Below are positions 58,370 to 64,000 of a stretch of 64,000 nucleotides of DNA, piece by piece. A program made the position numbers and the translations under genes. Where the stretch lies: NCBI GenBank assembly GCA_029721435.1, contig CM056576.1:111208666-111272665 (forward strand). The letters run 5' to 3'. This stretch comes from Gymnothorax reevesii. Taxonomy: Eukaryota > Chordata > Actinopteri > Anguilliformes > Muraenidae. The notes below the pieces were generated by a model, which saw nothing but the letters and a program-made list of their open reading frames with translations, had not been told where the DNA came from and did not search any database. Position 1 is the first letter of the stretch. Every line of letters starts with the position of its first letter.

Positions 58370-59655
58370 TGTTAGGATCCTGTTCATGCCATGTTTATGT
58401 TTTCTGCCTGGCCATGCCATGTTTATTGATTTTTGTGTTTAAGTGACCTCTGCTTGTTATTATGACTATTCTTTGATTGCGTATTGTGTTTTGGTAATTG
58501 GATTTCATGTTTTTATTATTTTTCTGCCATAGTCTTCATGTCATGTTTTCTTTGCTTTTGTCTTGTTTATTTTCCTGCCATGCCATGCTTTGCACTACGT
58601 TTACCCCGTCTTGTCTTGTGTAGGTCTTTGCTCACGGTTTAGTCTTACGTGCCACACATTCGGGTGATTTACTGGTTTCTGGGATTTCAATCTTTTCTTC
58701 ATATCTCGTGTTCTTCCTTCCTCTCTCCTTTTGCTATCTACTAACAGTACTAACAGTTTATTGTTTTCGATAATTACTAACACTCATTAACATTGTATAT
58801 TTTTACTAACTTACTAACTTGCACTCGGGATTGTATAGCTGCACATACTAATAGACTAACGATCTCTCAGCAATCGCCCAATTCGTATCTCCGCCCTCCT
58901 TGTCTATCCCTAATTATCTCTACTGCAGTTTTCCACTTATATCTCAGGCTTTCCCTTTTCTTTAGACTGTACACTTTAGTACTCTTTAACCGGAGCTGTT
59001 GTTTGTTCATAGGAATGTCTTGTGATCCCTATCTGCGTTTTGGCATTCGCCAAATTCATGTAATTAGATTTTTCCTCATGTGTCAACCCTGATTATTGTT
59101 TCATTGATCACACCTGTATCCCTTGTCATGTGTTCACCCCGGATGTGTATTTAAGGTGTCTTCACATTCATTTCCATGTCAGATCGTAACTTCCTTGTTT
59201 CTTGTGCCACGGTTCTTGCATCGACTCATTGAGATTTATCTTTCTGACTGGATTGTCTGACTTTAGATTCTTGGTTTGCCCCTTTTTGGATATTGCTGCA
59301 TCTGTGTGTTTTTGACCTTTTTCTGCCCGACTTTGATTTTGTGGATTGCTGCCCTGTTAACGATTCGGACTGTCCTTTGGCTTATGAGTTTGCCTCTCCC
59401 TCAAACCTACGCCTGTGTACCGAATCTGTTTTGCCTGACTACGATTTTTGTGATTGGTGCCCTGGTAACGAACTCTGCTCTGCGCCATTGGAATTCGAGC
59501 TTTGGATTACGGACTCTGTACTGTTGCCATTCTCTCTGCGGGGGTTACCCCCCCTTATTCAATAAAGCACCTATTTTTCGCAATCCCGTGTCCTCGCATT
59601 TGGTTCCAGATCGATTCCTAAAATTTTGTATCACATCGGATTACTCCATCTGACA
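58370..59655 (+). mobile_element. Solo LTR-like unit, ~1.29 kb, related to 48151-49623
   Basis: It starts TGTTAGGATCC and ends CCATCTGACA. An aataaag signal near 59562 precedes a short end containing gtgtcctcgcatttggttc, parallel to gtttcctgcatttggcgtc-type sequence in the other copy. Shared ordered blocks (ggtctttgctc, attcgggtgattta, ggtttctggga, actaacagttt, cactcgggattgta, gctgcac) leave no doubt about homology. The flanks (gtgcta|c / gtggta) are only an approximate duplication, so the exact ends are uncertain. Confidence 0.7.
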
Positions 59656-59739
59656 GTGGTAGTATTTCATTAATTTCTCGTATGCTTTCATTTTTGTTTC
59701 AGCTCACCTGTATTACCATTGTTCCTGTCAAACAGTTGT

Positions 59740-62160
59740 ACTCTTTACTGGCAACGGATGTTTATGCAATCTTGTATCAATGGACCTTGAACTTCCTGCC
59801 CTCTAGGAAACAAGTTGTTAAAATTGGCAATCACGCCTCGCTGCTCGGGGTCCTCAACATCGTGGCTCCCCTGGGGTGTGTCTTGTCTCCCTTTTTGTAT
59901 TCATTAATTCATTAAATCTCATTACAACCACTTCAGCAAATAACTGTTCTTCCATGAGTACATGATGTCATACATAAAATAAAAAAAATCAAACATGAAA
60001 AAGTAGATCACAGATCAAAAACAGTATATTTATATACTGTTCTATTTATATGATATAAAAATAAAATAGGATTTACAAAAATGCATTATAAAAACATACA
60101 TAAACAAATTTATATAAAAGAATTAGCCATCTTAATCCGGTTCCCTAGCCCACAAACCCCACCCCCCTTCAGTCTATTTAACCATATTATGAATGAGAAC
60201 CCCATTTTAACTGGATTATTTTTTATATAATTGCTCTCATCCTATCTGGTAGAGATTTCCAGTATTTTACACCTCTAAATGTACTTCTTCGCATGCGGTT
60301 TTTCGGACAGTTTATAGCTAATTATTAACATTACTTTCAGTTTATTTCTGGTTTTAATCTGAAAGCTCTCAAATAAATATGATGGTGAGTTCATATAGTA
60401 AGTAATATGCATCATAAAGATTTCCCATTTTTAATTTTGACTGAAATATTGTCTAATTTCAGAATAGAAAATATTCTCAGAGCTGAATATTGTTAATCTG
60501 CTCTTACAACAGCTCAGAGAGCTCTTTCTCAAGGTATTTGCAATTTTTTTTCACTTTCATTTTGTTGGAGTTTTCATGAACCACATCACAAGAGTCAAAT
60601 TTAGAATGTATCATTAATTTATAAAACATCAATGCGTGTCTCTGGGTAACAAAAGGTTGTATGAAATGAAGCAAGTGCAGATGGCAACGTTTTTTTTCCT
60701 TAAGCCTCTTTCACATGTAAATTCCAAGTTAACTGCTTGTTTAGCGTTACCCCAAGGTAACTGCATGACGTAACTCTTGAAGTAATTTTACCTCTCAACA
60801 GTAAATTAATTTAATTTCCTAACCTCTGAAGTTAAATTCACATTTTTCTAGATTCAATTTTAACTTGTTAAATTTCAGATATGTTTGCACACTTGAAATG
60901 TCTCCATTAATTATCGTTAAAGCACTGTCTGCATTGTCTCTGTTACGATACATAGAGCATACAGCGTCATCAGTATACATCAGCTTCTTGCAGTGTTTTA
61001 CAGCACTGGGAAAGTCATTAACATGCAAAAAGAATTATAATGGGCTGAGTATTGAGCCCCACAGAATACAGAACTGTTTCTTTGGGGCAGTTATTAAACT
61101 CATTTGCAACTGTCTTTTGGTTATATATCACTTCATCGCCTTTTGTAATTTGAGATGAACCACTTGAGGTTTTTTTTGCTGGATGACAGCACTTTTCATA
61201 GATGCCCACAAATTGTTTTTATTCTCTCAATATTCTATGATGTTCTCCGCGAAATTCACTTCAGTTTTCTCAATCACAATTTATTATTAAACTTGTGACA
61301 TATCTCCCAGATATCATCACCTTTTCTTTCTTTTGCAAGATCCTTCACAGCAACCTTTTCCCCAGCAAGTTCCAGAAATTCTGGTGTTATCCATCGAAAT
61401 GGTTGATTTCATACCCTGGACCGCTTGACTGACTCTAATAAACTAATATTCACCTCAGACTCTAATGCATCATATGCATCTTACGTGTATTCGGTTCACA
61501 CAAATAACTGTCACTCTCATTCAGAGTATGTTCCGACTTTTAAGTTAGGTGATGATACCTCTGTAGTTGGCCTTGTTTCTCATAATGATGAATCAGTCTA
61601 CTGTTGGGAAGTGGAACAACTGGTGAAGTGGTGTGTAGCCAACAATCTTATACTCTACGCGTCTAAAACTAAAGAGCTAATTGCTAATTTTAGGAAGACG
61701 GTGAAACACCATTTCCCCATCTCCATCAAGATTATTAAGAGGGTCTTCTCTTTCGAGTTCCTGGGTGCCATCATTCACAAATCACAATCTTGGGACCTTA
61801 GCATGTGTCTTATAGTCAGTAAAGCCCATGAGCGACTCTACTTCCTTTGACAGCTGAAAAAGTACAGGGTTTGTCATGAAGGTATGACTAATTTTTTTTA
61901 CAGATCTGCTATAGACAGTGTGCTCAATATTTCCATTCTTACTTGCAACAGTAAAACAACCAATCAGGATAACTTGAAAAAATGCTATCTACAGCATCTA
62001 AGACCATTGCTTGGAGTCTAGCCATCACCTTTCAGAGCCAGAAGCTTCACCACTGGCCCCTCCAACCAGGCACATTGTTGGCCCAAAACGTCAAAGATAT
62101 AGCAGCATCACAAGCAAAACACCATGTTTTAGTGACAGTACCTACTTCCAGGCTGTCAGA
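59740..62160 (+). pseudogene. LINE reverse transcriptase (plus strand), split by a second LINE
   Basis: The first part, to about 59913, reads QWTLNFLPSRKQVVKIGNHA, then LNIVAPLGCVLSPFLYSL. This matches the LINE phrase 'WILDFLT-RPQVV..N..S…LNTGAPQGCVLSPLLYSL'. The second part resumes near 61480: YSVHTNNCHSHSEYVPTFKL, GDDTSVVGLVSHNDESVY (the A-DDT box, here GDDT), VEQLVKWCVANNLILYASKT, KELIANFRK, FEFLGAIIH, SKAHERLYFL, then a stop and C-terminal remnants to about 62160. The gap is filled by the minus-strand LINE; gtattc flanks both junctions. Stops at 59936 and 61848 and later frame breaks mark it as dead. Rex-like fish LINEs have this pattern, but the clade is not proven. Confidence 0.8.
59914..61475 (-). 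mobile_element. LINE (L2/CR1-like) inserted antisense into another LINE
   Basis: On the minus strand, from 61400 downward: WITPEFLELAGEKVAVKDLA (linker typical after the endonuclease), GDDIWEIC, then SSQITKGDEVIYNQKTVANE and FN; a deletion; then the reverse-transcriptase box MHVNDFPSAVKHCKKLMYTD with DAV (YADD-type box as YTDD), VQTYLKFNKLKLNLEKCEF, and C-terminal RMRRSTFRGVKYWKSLPDRM near 60240-60300. The 3' end near 59914 abuts an attaattcattaaat-type tail. Much of the RT core is missing. Both ends lie within gtattc words, the likely target duplication. Confidence 0.75.
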
Positions 62161-62164
62161 TAAA

Positions 62165-62531
62165 TAAATATACTCTGACACTTTTTGCACTACAGCAGTG
62201 TTCACTTTAATACATGCTGACTAAGTTATTTGGTATTACATTACTCCATATACAGTAGTTTTGAAGTTATGTGTTATTACTGTTATCACCTTATGTGAGC
62301 ATGATAGGACACATTACTGTAAACTTGTATCTGAAATTGCGATTAAACCTGAAATTGAGCTTGATTGTATAAGATAGCAGTGTAATCTTGACCAGCTGTC
62401 TGAGTCTCTGCAGTTTAATTCAATTTTGCAAATTCTTACCTAACAATTTCTTATACTGACTCGGTGTGTAGTGATGCTACCTGACCAAGCATCAATATAA
62501 GACGAAAAATGGATAAAGGTTAAGATTTGGG
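62165..62531. other. Unassigned non-coding stretch
   Basis: Nothing recognisable between the LINE remains and the TTAA element. Confidence 0.4.
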
Positions 62532-62535
62532 TTAA

Positions 62536-64000
62536 AGGGGACCTAACATGCTGATCCTCCTCTTAATACATATTAGTAATTTTATACTGTTGGTTGTCCA
62601 TGCTCAATCTCTAAAAAGTTTCTAAATATTGCCGTAATCCAAGAACGTGATTTTGTGAGCGTGATTTCCTCTCAGAACAGCTCCTCCCAAGATCGTCACG
62701 AGATCTGGGTAAAACCTGACGTCAGGTTGTGCCGTACAGTACTACAGACCTAGCCAGGGCCAACCACTGCGCTGGACCTGCCCACACTGGAAACTATTCA
62801 AGCAGGCACTAACAAGCGGATCATAGTAGCGTCTACACTTTTGGAAACACAAAAGTTCATTTGAGGTGCAGTTTTGTCAGTATCTCTCCCAAAGCTACTT
62901 GTCCGTTTACTTTTCGATGCAAAAAAAACCCCAAATAATTTTCTTCCAAAAGACGATGCCACCAGAAATTAGTGAGTAGATTTTGTTTGTTTGCTGGCAG
63001 CAAACAGCCACAGCCAAAGGGAACGTTAGCTGTTTGTGCTCATCATTTCACCAAAGACAGCTTTGTGACAAGGATAATTCGACACAGAATAAGCATTTCA
63101 GCTGCTTATCAAACCTGAAGCAGTTGCATCGATCAAGCGCTTGGAGCCACAAGCTGTAAGTAACCATATAACAGCAAATAATGTAAGTGAAGCTAACGTG
63201 TTACAGGTGGCTAGCAGGACCGCTAGCGATAGTTAGCACTGATAACTGGCCTCAAACACAGGCTTTGTAAAATATCTGAAGATAAAGCCTGTACCTGTTG
63301 CGACTGTCCGTGACTCGCAGACACTGAAGCTGTAAGTTGCTTTTACTGCATGAGCCAACCCAACATGATAGCCAGTAGATTGTGGCTGTAGCGCAGTGGC
63401 TAATGTAGCCAAGTTACTGTTGCTAATGTTTGTGTCCTAATTATGCAAGAGTGATATCAGGGGAAATTCTACAGAAGGTGTGTGAACATAAACCTTATTT
63501 GAAGCTCACTTTTAATACTTGTTTATAATTTCAGATGCTTGGTACAACTGTTCATAGTAACAGAACCTGCTGTCTGTAAAACCTGTATTGCAAGGGTTTG
63601 GCTGCTCAGTTACCAGCTACTGCATGTTAGTTTGCGCATCGTGGTAATGAAAAATGCTCCTGATTAACGTCTATGCAGTAATTCTGACTGGTATGCTTGT
63701 GTTACCTCGGTAAGCATCAATGTGGCAGTTTCATCATAATATTGCCCAGTTGTAGCCACTATAGTGGGTGATCGCTTCACTTATCCATGACCAGGATCAG
63801 CCAGATACTTCACAAATGTCTGAGCAAGTTCTCTGGTGCTACCATGAATGCAATGCGAAATGCAGAAGCTCTGCCGGTTTTCAAATTATTTCTCTGCACT
63901 ACCTTGACATAATTTCATCCCCCTTTAGAAATTGTTGTGGCTAATAAAAAGCCGAAAAAGGAGGAGATTAAATAGGTAATTCTTTCCTGTAGAAGTGATC
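62536..64000 (+). mobile_element. Left part of a TTAA-flanked, THAP-bearing element (Kolobok-like), runs off the window
   Basis: TTAA at 62532-62535 is followed by aggggacctaacatgctgat, the same end type as the MITE at 24552. A THAP remnant lies about 480 bp in. Kolobok transposons are known for TTAA duplications and often encode THAP domains, so that superfamily is the best guess. No right end is seen before 64000, and no transposase frame is visible in the present part. Confidence 0.55.
63016..63115 (+). pseudogene. THAP domain remnant (C-terminal half)
   Basis: The frame AKGTLAVCAHHFTKDSFVTR (after one silent shift from the upstream stop) matches the end of a C2CH THAP finger: the third Cys followed two residues later by His-Phe, then the KDSF segment. 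Fish repeats with KGTLAVCA-HFTKD-F are familiar to me. The frame ends at TGA 63116-63118. The first zinc-ligand half is not legible upstream. Confidence 0.6.

Noticed and set aside
1..64000. CRISPR array, phage or bacterial operon
   Set aside because: No spaced direct-repeat array of that kind, no dense one-strand coding, and abundant animal mobile elements.

Overview
The window is vertebrate, almost certainly ray-finned fish (teleost) DNA. It holds several Tc1/mariner-type elements, tRNA-derived SINEs, several non-LTR retrotransposon remnants, short solo LTRs and TTAA-flanked miniature elements, all in A+T-rich sequence with intron-like stops everywhere. I see no intact host gene, no rRNA or tRNA gene, and nothing bacterial. 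Every sizeable reading frame that I can assign belongs to a decayed mobile element or a repeated gene family. The one candidate host gene is a set of three small similar exons near 56.3-57.4 kb.

Layout. 0-10 kb: a repeated-family exon (1.03-1.28 kb), a pogo-like HTH scrap, one Tc1-like end, half a THAP domain and a 74-bp duplication. 10.2-11.5 kb: a TTAA-flanked element. 11.9-14.6 kb: a broken plus-strand gene of a PIN/FEN-like family with a Cys-rich tail, interrupted by a SINE with a 12-13 bp target duplication. 14.6-23.6 kb: mostly unassigned, with a 1.2-kb inverted-repeat element at 20.1-21.3 kb. 23.7-24.9 kb: three miniature elements. 24.9-32.4 kb: a Tc1 element split by a 5.6-kb inverted-repeat element that carries a second, minus-strand copy of the PIN/FEN-like gene and itself contains a solo LTR and another Tc1. 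33-37.7 kb: more miniature elements and Tc1 remains. 40-43.4 kb: a SINE, then an intron-containing IS630/Tc1-type transposon broken by a solo LTR. 43.6-52.6 kb: a large foldback-type inverted repeat with 21-bp minisatellites in its arms; inside it lie a solo LTR and a Tc1-like element, which holds a LINE, which holds another solo LTR. 54.2-54.7 kb: an internally deleted Tc1. 58.4-62.2 kb: a solo LTR, then a plus-strand LINE split by a minus-strand LINE. 62.5 kb to the end: the left part of a TTAA-flanked element with a THAP remnant.

How the pieces fit. Nesting can be read at base level because removing an insert plus one target duplication restores the host reading frame in four cases (13.18, 26.04, 41.27 and 48.15 kb). 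A fifth insert (44.34 kb) can be checked against an empty site in the opposite foldback arm. The most interesting outcome is that a gene family usually seen as anonymous fish and invertebrate proteins sits here inside an element with inverted ends and TA duplications. Positions and translations were worked out by hand; family assignments rest on motif recognition, not on searches.
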